This document shows positions 30,288 to 43,229 of a stretch of DNA of 64,000 nt, piece by piece. The stretch spans positions 496,001-560,000 of the forward strand of contig JAACJP010000028.1 in the NCBI GenBank assembly GCA_013368375.1, given 5' to 3'. The notes below the pieces were generated by a model. That model saw nothing but the letters and a program-made list of their open reading frames with translations. It was not told where the DNA came from and searched no databases. Each line of letters opens with the position of its first letter. Position 1 is the stretch's first letter. This DNA comes from Tricholomella constricta. Lineage: Eukaryota; Basidiomycota; Agaricomycetes; Agaricales; Lyophyllaceae. The position numbers were made by a program, and so were the translations under genes.

Positions 30288-32631
30288 ATGACAGCTTTAA
30301 AGTTTGGGTGTTTGCTCGCCCTGCTGTTCCTTCGTCAGTCCTTTTATTATCATACTTTGATATTCTTTGATCCGAGTCTCCTCAAAACCTATAACAGCCA
30401 TACCAGCTCATGCTTTAATAAATCCGATTCTCCCCGGATGGAACCCCGACCCAAGTATTGTGCGCGTTGGCGCGGACTATTTCATCGCGACGTCGACTTT
30501 CGAGTATTTCCCTGGCCACCCAATTTACCATAGCAAAGATCTGGTCAATTGGAAGCTTATTGGCCACGCGTTGAATCGTCCCTCTCAGTTGAACTTGCTG
30601 GGCACTCCTTCCGACGCAGGTGAGCGCATGTCGCAAATGCCGCAATGCATAATGAGCGCGACGTTAATGTTCCCCACGTCACCAGGCGTATGGGCTCCTG
30701 GTCTTCGATACCACAAGGGAACGTTCTATCTGACTTCGACGACGCGATATGTTTACACATGTGAGGCAGAGTACAAAGCCGTCTCGTTTATATCTCACTT
30801 ATCTTCTGCAGCTGAACTTCGCCAGTTTCCCCGTTCGTTTTATGTGAAGACGAAGGATATTTTTTCGAACGTTTGGAGCGACCCTGTATACTTTGGTAAT
30901 TCCTGTCATTTTTCTCTCACTTCAGTCATAAGCTCAAAATTTCTCCTGAGATTCCCTGGGTTATGACGCAGACCTTTTCTGGGACAAAGATGGCGACGTT
31001 CGCTTTTATTTTCCATTTCGTGAGACCTGTGGCTCATCGACCTTTGCCATTTAGGTTTACTGCACATGGTCAGGTATTAATAATAATGTCGACAAAATTT
31101 ACGGTTCGTCTACCGCTTCAGTTTCGCTCTACATTCACTTCACTAATTCTCGGCGCCAGGAATCTGGCAAAACAAGATCGATCTTGCTACGGGCAATTCT
31201 CTGACACCGGCTGAAAGAATATTCACTGGAACGCTTCCAAACAATTCTTCAGCCCGACCCGAAGGCCCACACGTCTACTTGATCAACGGAACATACTATC
31301 TACTAATTGCTGAAGGTAATTTCTTTGCAACAATGTACACGAATTTGGAGAGTTAAAGCTCTGATTATTTTGAAGGCGGTACGGACATCCATCATCGAGC
31401 AACCATCCAGCGCGGGCCCTCTCCTTCGGGTCCATGGGAAAACAACCCCAACAACCCAATCTTATTCAACGGAGCGGATCTCTCAAATGCCGTCCAGAAC
31501 ACAGGGCACGCAGACTTTATGCAAGGGTCGGACGGGCGGTGGTGGGGTGTATCGCTCGGCGTCCGTCCCCAAGGGCAAAATTTCAGCCACATCCAGCTAG
31601 GTCACCGACTTTCTTTTTCCATTTTGTCCAGTGCCTACTAAACTAGATATATAAACATGTCATAGGACGTGAAACGTTCCTCTTCCCAGTGACTTGGGAT
31701 GCCGGTTGGCCCATCTTTAACTCTGGCCTCCCACTAGCGGAACACATCCCCTCCGTTCTCCGTGACGTCTCCCCGCTCGCCTCATACACCAACCTATTCA
31801 CATCCCCACGCCTTGATTCATCCTTCTACTTCGTCCGCACCCCGTACAAACCCTTTCACTCCCTCACCGCCCGCCCCGGCTACCTCCGCCTCTCCGCGAA
31901 CGCCTATGCTCCAGGTGATAGGGACAGCGCGGCGCTGGTATTGCGCAAGCAGGCTGCTTATTCAGAGACATTTGAGACGAGGCTGGATGGGTTCAGGCCG
32001 CGGGATAATTTTACGGAGGCTGGGGTGAGTGTATACTACGGGGATCTGCTGCATAATGAGATTGGGGTCGCCGGAGAGGGGAACGAGGGAACGGGGAACG
32101 GGAGATATGTAGTGGTGAGAACGATTGTACAGGCACAGCAAGTGGGACCGTGGGCGCTGACGACGGCGAACTGCACCGTTACGACGGTGCGTGTTGTCCC
32201 AAGGGATGCCAGGATGCTTGGCTGAATTCGTGCTGATGAGGCATGAACAAACAGCTTAGGCGGTATAAGCTTGCGACTGCAGATGCACCGGTACGGTTCA
32301 GAATCGTCGCAAATCCTACATCGTACCAGTTGGGATACGCTGAAGGTGACACGGCGGATTTCACATTCCCTGCTACGGTCAACAGCGCCGCGCTCTCCGT
32401 TGCACCTGCTGGGTGAACCCTTTTGTTGGTTCCTCGCTTGGGCGTCATTCACTGACACTCGTCTTCCTCCGCAGAGGATTCTTTTTCAAAGGCGTCTCGT
32501 TCGGGATCTACAATACAGGCAATGGGAGACCAAGCCTTGTCCCCGCCGACTTCAAGTATTGGAAGCAGGTACCTGTCATCCCGCGTTTGCCTCCGTCTAC
32601 TGCAATCTCGACACCCGCCACCGCAAATTGA
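30288..32631 (+). CDS. Secreted glycoside hydrolase family 43 (xylosidase/arabinofuranosidase type)
   Basis: A GH43 five-bladed beta-propeller enzyme, likely cleaving xylose or arabinose residues from hemicellulose outside the cell. Ten introns keep phase. The spliced N-terminus is a signal peptide (MTALKFGCLLALLFLPIPAHA). The catalytic base Asp lies in GWNPDPS; FEYFPGHPIYHSKDLVNW and GVWAPGLRYHKGTFYL are typical GH43 blades; DLFWDKDGDVYCTW carries the pKa-modulating Asp region; and RPEGPHVY carries the catalytic acid Glu. The C-terminal part (FLFPVTWDAGWPIFN, SFYFVRTPYKPFHSL, RPGYLRL, AALVLRKQ) is the concanavalin-like domain of the GH43 beta-xylosidase group. The exact sugar cannot be decided from sequence. 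A sugar transporter lies 2.2 kb downstream of its end. Confidence 0.9.
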
Positions 32632-32886
32632 CATTAGTCTCCACAATGCCCGCTTTTCACACCGCTGGCAATGTGTGGACATCTCATGGTGGTGATCGAT
32701 TAAAAAAAAATGATAGGTGACACGCTGCGCAATACATTCTATACGAGGCGCAAGAAAAGGACAGATCAGGAGGATACAGATGTAACGGCGGAATTGATGT
32801 ACATCATACTTTAACTTGGACTACTTTCGGAATTGCAGGACTATTTGTTCTTTGGCAGTAACATCTCCGTCTTGATGTGCTCTTCG

Positions 32887-34148
32887 ATGCTACCACTTGA
32901 ACTCATCAACATGATCATCGACGAGCTTGCTGGTGACAAGCCTGCTTTATCCGCGTGTTCTTTGACTTCTTCAAGTCTTCGAGAACAAGCACAGAAGCAC
33001 CTTTTCTCTGACATCGTGCTCGACCTTGACACTATAGATCCGTCGAGCTCAGATGACCTGCACGATATTCTTTACTCCAACCCACACCTGGCATCTTTCG
33101 TGGTCTCCCTCAAAGTCCAATTTAGTCAACCTTCCGAATGGGAGTTTGTCATCGCTCGCCATGTTGCCCTGCTGAATCGATTCCCTCGGGTCCGCTCAGT
33201 CACGTTGACATCGCCAACGTCAGGCAAGGATTTATGGCGGATTATACAGCGTAACCTCAGGGTGGCATTGCTCACGCTGATCCAGCAATCGACCGTGGAG
33301 AGTCCTCTCATTCTCGAACACCAAGGGTCTTTCCCAGCTCAGATCATCAGCCACTGCTGGCAGCTCAAGCACCTCAGCATGCAACGTTGTCTCTTGCAAG
33401 ACTCGAGATATAAGCCAAGGATGTCCACCGAGATCGGTCGACGACCCCATAGTAGGCAGCAGGGGCATCTTGAATCGTTAAGCGTGGAAATCGCGTCCGA
33501 CTTGCTTCTAACGACACTGATCCAACCAACATCTTCACTATCCCTCTCCCGCCTCCACACTCTGGACATATCAGACATCGAAGCAGGGCACATCCACGCC
33601 TTGCAGAAGATCCTGGACGTCGCATCGTCGCTGACGTGGTTGGAACTGGGCATCAAATATATTCCCACTAATCCCGGTGCGTAGTATGCTATGTAATATC
33701 ATCTACGAATGTCGCCAACCCGAGTCTTTACGCGCAACCCCCTCCTGCAGCCGACCCCGCCAATCCCATGATATCCCTCCGCGCTCTCACCCGTCTGGAG
33801 GTCCTCACTTTGACCTGTGGAGTGTGCTACCGCCCAGGCCTGGCGGCGCACCTCCTTCACATCATCGCGAGCCTCCCGGCCGCATCCCGTGGAATCAAAA
33901 CATACCTCTCCCTCTCCCTCAAAGTTCAAGCCATAGGCGATTCGCCGCGCGATTATCCTGAGGAGTGGAGGCTCCTGGATACCACGTTTACGGCGATGCT
34001 TGCTGCGGGGGTCCTGGCCCTCCTACAGGTCTCTGTAAGGACTTTGCACATGAGCGAGGACGAGGTGGTGAACCTGGAAGACTTGCTGCGTGGTCTCGTT
34101 GCACGAAGATGTTTGTATCTAGTTGACCGCTCAAACCGAAGTGTCTAG
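32887..34148 (+). CDS. F-box-like protein (F-box gene 2)
   Basis: Two exons: the first runs from ATG 32887 (or an in-frame ATG at 32833) to a GT donor near 33680, and the second starts after CTGCAG near 33752 and ends at TAG 34146-34148; phase is kept (NPG-ADPANPMISLRALTRLEVL). The N-terminus is an F-box-like helix pair, MLPLELINMIIDELA and ALSACSLTSSSLREQAQKHL. The rest has diverged leucine-rich segments (LKHLSMQRCLLQ, LHTLDISDIEAG, LEVLTLTCGVCY). A role in an SCF ubiquitin ligase is inferred from family only. I chose 32887 because the F-box consensus begins there. Confidence 0.72.
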
Positions 34149-34838
34149 GCGAAGACACCACAGGGATGTTTCGGGGACATGAGCGCTGCGAGACAGATTT
34201 AAACTTCACCTTGCGTTTACCAGGTACTTAATTTGTCTCAACGTACAGGAGGCAAGCCGGGGCCTGCACGAGTAATATCGTTCTTCAGTTTTCAGGTGGA
34301 TCGGTCGTGACCGCGGGACGCCTTGTGGCTGTCACCGCCGTCGATTACTGACAGCTGTTGGCACGGAAAGTTTCGCTACGTCAACCCAACGCCTCACCTG
34401 AGCGAGTAACGTTGTATGGACATACACAGTGATGTGGTCCAGCGTCCGCACTCGGATTCTGGGCGATGAACGGGTCTACTTCACATTAGCCGACTACTTT
34501 TGCTATTATGCTCATCAGCGCTGGATGGACATGGACAAAACACTAGAGCAGTCCAGTGCATACGCGCCGCAAAACTGAATCAAACCGATATGCATAGATA
34601 CTTCAAAAAGTATAATGTCGCAATACCATAGAGAATTTAGAGAATAAGCCATAGCAATGCGCTGACGTACTAACACTCCACGGGCTCGGCTCGCAATTTT
34701 TCTATGCTCAGGAACTGCTCATACATACACTCTTCCCTGGTCTTTTGACCACTGAGAATGCCGCTACATACTTAGGATTCATCCAGATACTCAGCATTCT
34801 GTGAATCTATTTCAAAGTATCCCTCACATAGATACATA
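34149..34838. other. Convergent spacer F-box 2 / sugar transporter
   Basis: About 690 bp between two gene 3' ends; nothing recognised. Confidence 0.5.
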
Positions 34839-37229
34839 CTACAAATCATCGACATCAGCATCATCCTGCGACCTCTGCTGGCGCGCCATGGCAATACGCT
34901 CCCGATCAGCATCGATGAACCGTTGAGGCCGCTCCACCTGTGTCGCTTCCTTGTTTCGGTATACCAGGATCATCGACTTGTTCTCGCGGTATAGTTTGTC
35001 TATGTCCTCCAAATGTCTATTCGCAGTCTCTGGATAAACGAGCCAGATCAACTACAGCGAACCGTATATCAGTTCCAGTTTCTCCTCGAATAACCTAATA
35101 TATCTGCGAAGGACTTACCGGTACGAATGCACCGTTGAAAACCATCCAAATGAGATAAAACCGCCAACCAAGGTTCGCTATTCCAGCTGGTGTAATTTGT
35201 ACAACGACGTAGTTTGAGATCCTAAAGGTACGTCAGATCGTGAATCAATTGGCTTCGAAGAACAAAAGGTCAACGCACCAATTTGACGCAGTCCCCAGCG
35301 CAGCGCCCTTTGTGCGCATGGATAGGCTATTTATTTCAGTAGGATATAACCAAGGGACACCCTTATATAAAACATGGAATCATGCGATGCCTCTCAAACG
35401 AAACGATGGCGCTTACCTGCCAGCAAATACCAAAGAACAGATAATACAAGAAGAAAAATGCAGTGGCGCCTGCGCCGAATTTGGCTCCATGGTCTGGATC
35501 GTTCGCCTGGGAAAGCAGACCTGAGATGAACGCGTAGCAGACAAATTGTCCTGCAGCACCCCACATCATCAATTTCCGACGGCCTGCCTTCTCGATCAGC
35601 AGAAGTCCAGCGAAGGAGAAGATAAGGTAGGAGACAGAGTTGCAGGCGGCGAGGAGGCGAGAGAGGTTGTTTGACAAGCCGACTGAGTTTTGAAGGACTA
35701 GTGGCAAACTGAATAATGGCAGTTTAGTGTGTCGGAAGTTGGGGGAGGAGGATGATGCTCACTAGTAGCTAGTGACATTAATACCGACGAGCTGTTGCAT
35801 CCATTGCGTTCCTGAGATGAAGTTTGAATGACACGTTCCCAGAAATAGTACTGCAGCCACATCACAAACCTGCGCCTAGCAGCAATCGCTGTACCATGCC
35901 AGTATCTCCAGTGTTGCCTCGAATGACATCGGACCAGCTAGGGGCAGTCTCTTTCTCGATCCTGACAGCTTCTAGAATCTCCTCTCTCTGGTCGACGATC
36001 AAGTCATCCTTCGCCGTGATGCCATTCCCCTCTAAAGCCACTAGAACACGCACACCTTCCTCTTCGTATCCATGCGCAAGGAGCCACCGCGGACTTTCTG
36101 GCAGCCATGGGATCGTCGATAGAAGGATGATTGAGAATACTAGTTGGAAGGCTATGGGAAACCTCCATGCGATACTTCCTTCGAGGAAGCTAAATCCATA
36201 GGTCATCCAGTTGCTCAAGGAGAAGCCGGCGATGTTCATGCTGTAGACACCGCCGTGTAAGTGATGTGAAAGTAAAACAGAGAAATGAGAGGAAGGGCGG
36301 CCATACATCATTTCGAATACGACAAGTTTGCCTCGCCACGTAGGTTTAGAGGTTTCGCTCTGCCAAACCGGTGCAGTTGCGGTATTCATCCTGCGCAGTG
36401 ACTTGTGATCAGCGCAGGCAGGAGGGACAAACGTGATTATCCCCACCCGTTTCCGAGGCCTTTTCATGGTCGGGAAGAGACATCAGTGAGAATGGCGGAC
36501 TGACATTCCTGTAAGATATTGACCTGTAATTATTCGGGCGACTATCATCTGGGGCACTGAGTATGCGCAGGTCTGGAGAATCGCTCCAATCGACATTACG
36601 ATGACCCCAATCATAAAGGTCTTCTTCCTGCCCATGTTCTCACCTGCCGTGATTCTCGCTCAAAGCTCGAAACAGAGGACATGGGGTCCAGGAAACATAC
36701 CAAATACAAATGCAGCCATGGCACCAAAGAAGCTGGATGATATTGGCCGCTGAGACTCGGCATTGATAGATACTGAGGCTGGTAATCTTCTCACCAGCCA
36801 ATGTCATAGAGCGAAACGATCGTCCCCTGGAGATTTGGATCCGGATTGCCCATCGTATCCAAAAAGTCCTGCGTGACAATGATGCCACCAAACACTCCTT
36901 GGTCATATCCTGTACCCCACAGCAAAATCAGCAAAGATACTCAGTCTTTAATTCCACAGTCCAACAGCAGTACCAAAGAGCGTCATCGCAGTCGTACAAG
37001 CCACCGTGACCCAGATATTCAGCTGTGTCCCTGTCATCCCGAAATAGGGTGCTGGTCTCTTCCCAAGGCCATCGGAATCGCCAACGAGTTCGCTGCCCAT
37101 GAATACACGCAATGAGTTTTCACTGTGAGAGCCCCAGAAGTCGCAATCAGGGAGACTCCAAGGTTACCTTGGTTCTTCCCTGGCATCCACGAGCCTCATA
37201 TAGGTGTAGGGGGCAGTAGAAGAAGCCAT
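34839..37229 (-). CDS. Sugar transporter of the major facilitator superfamily
   Basis: A minus-strand MFS sugar/proton symporter in many small exons. Start: ATG 37229 (MASSTAPYTYMRLVDARE). Markers in order: GKRPAPYFGMTGTQLNIWVT (first membrane segment), GYDQGVFGG-type loop at the next junction, ENMGRKKTFMIGV (the MFS RxGRR-like loop), ATAPVWQSETSKPTWRGKLV, LPESPRWLLAHGYEEEG (the diagnostic PESPRWL sugar-transporter motif), LLLIEKAGRRKLMMWGA, and WLVYPETANRHLEDIDKLY (the PETxxxxLE motif after the last segment). The last exon ends at 34839. Twelve membrane segments are expected. Substrate (hexose, disaccharide or pentose) is not readable. Together with the upstream GH43 gene it fits uptake of plant sugars, but the two genes need not be co-regulated. 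Confidence 0.88.
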
Positions 37230-37667
37230 AGTGGCTTCCCAAATGACAGCACGGTCCGGTCGTGGTGCTAGCAAGCATCCACCTGTCGACTTCCATTGCC
37301 AAAACGAGTCGCGTGTCGTGAAGTGCCCATCACGTGAGGTAAACGCGCGTCGTGCGCCAACGCGTCGCGCCTTCTAATACTCAGCCATAGATAGCAAGAA
37401 GCACCAGAGGGATATAAAAGAGATGAAATACAGACCGGCGGTTCTCAAGTGGAATAACGAAAAGAAAGCCAGTAAAACAGAGGGGCGTACATGAGAAAGA
37501 AAAGAGTTTGCACGGCTGTAATTGTAGGAGTAGGATTCGTTGCATAAGCAGGGTACATGGAATAGAAAGTAATGCTAATAGATGTGAGCGAATTTGAACA
37601 AGGCGCGCGGATGAATGTCGTCAGACATAACCTCAATTTAAAGGCCATCATGTATTACAGCTTTATT
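37230..37667. other. Intergenic region sugar transporter / F-box 3
   Basis: About 440 bp. Contains a CACGTG E-box (near 37332) and several GCGTCG repeats upstream of the transporter start, which could be regulatory. A 68-codon minus-strand frame here is not convincing. Confidence 0.4.
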
Positions 37668-39337
37668 TCAGTCAACATTCGTCGGGTAGATATCTTCTAA
37701 TAAACTTCCGTCCGGGCCTCGTCGGCCTCGTAATGGCGGAAGAGGGCATCCTTTGAAGGTACGTACTTTCGGAAGGACATCTCTTAAACGCAACATCAAT
37801 TCTCGTTCAGATCTCGTCGCACAGTTAGTTGTAGCTTCTGTCGAATCATCCCTTTGGTATTTGGAGTACAGAGATAGGTCGAACAGCTGCCAGTCAGCTT
37901 GGACCTGGTAACCCCTTCTTTCAGGGTTGTCAAGCATGCCCATATCCTGTTAGGGTAACGCTCAGGCTGGTCACACATGCGGAAAGAAGATACATACAAA
38001 ATCAGGTCCTAGGACAATGGTAAGAGAATGCAGCGCTGGGAGAGTGTTGGCCAATTGACTGATTAGCTTCGGCGTCAATTGCTCGACTTCCACTGACAGC
38101 GTTTTGAGGCCGGGACGAGATCCAAGGAGGCCGATCACGTTCTCAACAGCGCAGTACTCCAGGTACACCCCTAAGAGGCAAAGGCTAGTAAGGGATGTCG
38201 ATGTGTGATGAATCATCGATAATGTCGTCATGTGGTCGATAGCTGGGAACGTGAAGGACTCCAGATTTCCGAGGCAACCGGGGTTGGTCATGCACACTGA
38301 GCTGATGGCAAGCCAGGCTTTCAGGGCCGCTTGAGATCTGTGGTTCCGCTCGCCATCATGCGTTGGGCGCAGTTCAATACTGGTAAGAGAGGACTTGTGC
38401 AGATTGAGCAAATGACCGATGGTCGATGGGTCCGTTAAATGTTCTTCGCTGAACGAAACACGAAGCGCCAAGAACCGAAGCGCTGGAAGTGGCCCAAGTG
38501 AATGAAAAAACGAGGAATGGTCCCCTTTGGCAGACGATGTAATCGTCAAGGACCGGAGAGAGCTCCTGAGGCGGTTTACGAAAGGAGCAATGGAATTGAT
38601 GAGGGTGCCTTCGTTCTTTACGCCAATGTCGGCAGTGGCCAGTGGGTCGAAATCGAAGTGAAATTCCAGATCCGTTAAACCACTGATTTCGGTGACGGAG
38701 AGTATTTGTTCGAATCTCGAAATCTGTGCGTGTAACACTAGCTTGGACAGATTGGTACTGAAAGCCGCATGTGTCGATTCCAAGAACCTGAGTGTCGTCT
38801 CATTGGGGGGTAGGTCCCTCCATTCGAATTCGTATTCCGTTACGTTTGCCATGTGCCTGACGGCACTTATCATGGAGCTCATAATGTCGCCCGGCTGCGC
38901 CAAGTCCAAGTCTTCCGAACCCTTCCTGCGACAATCATGCCTGGGAGAACGTTCGAAGTACTCCGTAATTTGTTCCCAGATTGACCACATCCATGTAGAT
39001 TCTTCCTGCCCATTTGATTCGGAATTGAGGAGATCCTGTCGCGCGATCATATACTGAATGAACCATGGTCTGATACGGAGACGCCTGACGCGACTTGCGA
39101 TGGATGGGTATCTAAATGCAAATGGTCAGCTATTTCATACACATTAATAAACACTCACTGTAGTCTGGCGAGACATCTGATCAGCTTCATGTCCAACATC
39201 ACCCACTCCACCGTTTGGTAACGCGCATTGAGAACGGTGTTGTAGAACGCCCTGTTCAATGATATAAGCTTTGTCAGCTCTCGCGCTGGAAAATACTGCG
39301 CGACGAGGTGCCAAATATCTTCCGGTAGTTCTGTCAT
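37668..39337 (-). CDS. F-box protein (F-box gene 3)
   Basis: Three minus-strand exons: from ATG 39337 to a donor near 39157, a 1.1-kb middle exon, and a last exon ending at 37668. Joins keep phase (CLARLQ-YPSIASRVRRLRI and LGPDF-DMGMLDNPERRGYQ). The N-terminal F-box reads MTELPEDIWHLVAQYFPARELTKLISLNRAFYN (positions split over the motif). The remainder has leucine-rich stretches (LSKLVLHAQISRF, LRSLTITSSAKG, LTSLCLLGVYLEYC, LKTLSVEVEQLTP). Like its two neighbours it belongs to the expanded, fast-diverging Agaricomycete F-box set; the substrate is unknown. Confidence 0.78.
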
Positions 39338-39660
39338 CTGGAGAGTTATTGTTGAGAGGCGACAAATTGGAGCAAGTTAAGAGAGCTTGAAACACGGCAA
39401 AAATACAGCCCTAGCAGGTATGTGGCCATGACGACCATGAGGGACTCAGTCATCTTCCCTACAGTATCCTGTCAAGCGCATCAACATCAAAACTGCGCAT
39501 GCGCAGGTGTACCTGTTGAAGTACAATCATTGTCACGGTCATACAGTGACATGATGGTCGGTGATGATGTTGTGTGTCGCTGCTTGGCATCTCGGGGCTA
39601 AATCAACAATTGACCTCCTCCGCGACTCCGTCGATCTCCCGGCACTGAAAGGCATACTGT

Positions 39661-42600
39661 ATGCTTCGGACTCTCTCTCCCGTCTCATCATGCATGCGCC
39701 GCGCGGTCTCTAGATTCTACGCCACCGCCACCTCACCGCAAAATTCATACGATGGTACCTACACTCTAAATTCCGCTATCCGAGCAATGCCTAACCCAGC
39801 CTTCTCCGACAGTTTGTGTGATTGGAGGCGGCCATGCAGGGTGTGAAGCAGCCACAGGCGCGGCGCGGACAGGTGCAAGGACGGTCCTGTTGACGCAGAA
39901 GCTCGAGACGATCGGCGAGCTCTCGTGCAACCCGTCAATCGGGGGTGTAGGCAAGGGCACGCTTGTGCGCGAGGTGGACGCGCTGGACGGGGTTATGGGA
40001 CGTGTCGCAGGTGTGCTTCATCGTCAATATGCCCTTACAACTTTTTAAGGCTGTTCCTGTGCAGATAAAGCTGGAATTCAGTTTCATATATTGAACAGAT
40101 CGAAGGGTGCAGCTGTCTGGGTACATCCGACATCTCTTACCCTACTCTGTACGTGGCTCATGAATCTGCACCGTAGGGGCCTCGTGCACAAATAGACAGG
40201 AAATTGTACAAGCGGAACATGCAGGACATCTTGCACAACTACCCGAACCTGTCAATCCAGGCTGGCAGCGTTTTCGACCTGGTTTTTGACCATTCGGACC
40301 CGTCAACGTCAGACCGCTGGGGTAAAATAGTTGGAGTCAAACTTGGTACGTTACTCTTCGCATTTCGAATATTCAGAGGGTCGTGTCGTACTTATCGTAT
40401 ACAGATTCCGGCGAGATCATCCATTGTTCCCAAGTGGTCATCTGCACAGGGACATTCCTTTCCGGAGAAATCCACATAGGTATAAATACACCACATTCTA
40501 CATATTCGTAATTCAATGAACAATTTGCTTCTCAGGACTCAAAAGATTTCCCGCCGGCCGGCTGAACGACGCGCCCTCCATCGGGCTCTCCGCCTCCCTC
40601 AATGCCGCAGGCTTCAAGCTCGGGCGCTTGCAAACGGGGACGCCCGCTCGGTTGGACGCGACCACGATCGATTTCAGCGGCATGGAAAAGCAGGAGGGCG
40701 ACCTCGCACCTTCGCCGTTTAGTTATCTCAACCGCCAAGTCCCCAACGCGGTGCGTGTGCACACAGTCAGTGTCGTACAAAATCGACAACTCATGTTCCC
40801 TTCTGTGTTTGTTTTCCATCAGGCTAACCAGGTTATGTGCTATCAGACGCGCACGACAGCTGAAACGCACGATGTTATTAGGAATAACCTCCATCTCAGC
40901 ATACATATCCAAGAAACAAAAAAAGGTTCCGCCACTTCGACATACACCTGACATCTCATAAATTGACTCCTTGTACTCTCTTTAATGCAGGTCCCCGCTA
41001 CTGCCCCTCGCTGGAAGCCAAGATCCTACGCTTTCCCCACAAAGAGCAGCACAACGTTTGGCTCGAGCCCGAAGGGTACGATTCCAGTATGCACCCATCC
41101 TTATTTCTATGCGTAACCTCACATAACACGCCCAGATGTCATCTACCCGAACGGCATCTCGTGTAGTATGCCGGAGGAGCTGCAGGAGCCGATGATGCGC
41201 ACGATTCCAGGGCTGGAGCGCGTCAAGATGGTGCGCCCCGCTTATGGCGTCGAGTACGACCATGTCGATGCGCGTGAGCTTGGACGTGCGTTGTCGTTCC
41301 CTTTACGTCTTCCGTTTCTTCCTGATCATATACACCTTCTAGCCACGCTCGAGACTAAACGTATCAAGGTGCGTCCCCGGACATCTTCTGTCGATTATTG
41401 CGATTCGTAGCTCACCTAAATCTCACGCTTGCAGGGCCTCTTCCTTGCGGGCCAGATCAACGGCACGACCGGGTATGAAGAAGCTGCGGCGCAGGGCGCT
41501 GTTGCCGGTATCAACGCGGGACTCGCTGCGCAAGGCCGCGCGCCGTTCGTGCTCTCCCGCGCAGACGGGTTTGTGGGTGTGATGATTGATGATCTCACCG
41601 TCAAGGGTACTGAGGAACCTTGTGCGTGGCATATTTCTTCCTTTCCTCCTTTCGTTTTCTCCTGCTTTCTGCTGTCTTGTCTTTCCTTCCTCTTTCCATC
41701 GTGGGTATGCATGCTGACGCAGTTTGCGTGGTGCCAGACCGGATGTTCACATCGCGCTCCGAGTACCGCATGACGATCCGCAGCGACAATGCGGATCTGC
41801 GACTTACAGCGAAAGGTGCGGATTTTCTTTACCCCCTGTTCCGCTCTGGCAAGGTCGTGGTTATGCTGAATACAATAACGATGCAGCCCGTGCTGCAGGC
41901 GCCGTCTCCGACATGCGCTGGGCAGCGTTCGCGCGCGTGCGCAAGGATATCGAGGATACGACTGCGCTGCTCAAGGCCCTGAGACTCAGCCCGCAGGCGC
42001 GTTCCTCCTCCTGTTCGTGATTCTTGGATACTGACACTTGAATTAGGGCTGGCGCGCGCATGGATTTACGGTACAGAGCGATGGGGTGATGCGGAGGTGC
42101 GTCCTATCTCTCTCCCTTGCCAAAATTCAAGTAAAGGAGCAAGAACAACTGACGCGCCGCTCGCAGTGCTTTCGAGATGCTGCGCTATCCTGGCGTGGAT
42201 GCCGCCCTCCTAGGGCGCAGCGGCGCTGTCCCTGCCCTTGCGGACGTGGAGGAGCACGTGCTTTCGAGGCTCGACATCGACGGTGCGTTCCAAATTTCCC
42301 ATCTTTAGTTACAGATTCTCAGCGCCCATACCGATTCCCTTTCTCACCCGCACCGACTTGACGGAAACTAATCCTCTCTTGCACAGGTCAGTACGCGGCG
42401 CACCTCTTCCGGCAAGAAGCGGACCTGCGCATGTTCCGCGAGGACGAGACGCTCGTACTCGATCCGCACATGGACTATGCTGCCGTTGAGGGCCTCAGCT
42501 CCGAAGTGCGGGAGCGGCTGTGTAAGGTTAGGCCTGTAACGATCGTGAGTCCTAAATTTAAATTTCTAAATTTTCTTTTTGGTGCTTTTGCTGCGCCTTC

Positions 42601-42878
42601 ATCAAGCTTTGGGTGGGGACGTGGGGAGGTGTTGGCGTCTCCTTTCTCTTTGCCCTTTACTATTTACTTGTTATAATCGTAGCTCGCCCACTGACTTGCC
42701 TATTCATCCACAGGGCGCTGCGAAGCGCATGGAGGGTATGACGCCCACGTCGGTCGTCGCGCTCCTCCGGCACGCCAAGCGCACGTTCCGCTCTGTGCCG
42801 GCTGATGACGAGCCTGAGTCGGCTGCTGTATTTCAGTCAGTGAGGCGGAACCGGGCGGCGGCGAGCGCGAGCGTGTGA
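39661..42878 (+). CDS. MTO1: Mitochondrial tRNA wobble-uridine modification enzyme MTO1 (GidA/MnmG family)
   Basis: MTO1 is an FAD enzyme that, with a GTPase partner (MSS1), modifies U34 of certain mitochondrial tRNAs. The gene has many introns; the N-terminus is a typical presequence ([20 protein letters not shown]). The FAD-binding motif is [14 protein letters not shown]; other family blocks are [118 protein letters not shown], and [20 protein letters not shown]. The C-terminal exon ends at 42878 after [16 protein letters not shown], the usual helical end. The enzyme looks complete. Confidence 0.93.
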
Positions 42879-43229
42879 AGTCGGTGGATACGGAAAAGTA
42901 AGAATATTTATACGTAAAACATAGGTACGGGATCACTTGGGGCTGGTATACGCATTTATGATAATTATAATTTAACGACGACTGCTCCTCTCCCCATATG
43001 TGCGTTGCTGTAGAATTCTTGTGCCGCGTAAGTTTGACATTTCCAAAATGACATTCCGAATTCCGACTCCGATCACACTACACGTCGACCTCATCGTTAG
43101 CGTTAACGTTGTCCCCTGCCTCCTCGTCGCCGACACAATTATCAATCTACGCGATTTAACACCAACAACCAGCAGACTAAAATTAGATATTCCGTTATCT
43201 ACGGTCTAGGATAGGAGAAGCCGCACACA
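42879..43229. other. Intergenic region MTO1 / SPC1
   Basis: About 350 bp, AT-rich after the MTO1 stop; a short promoter region for SPC1. Nothing else recognised. Confidence 0.5.
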
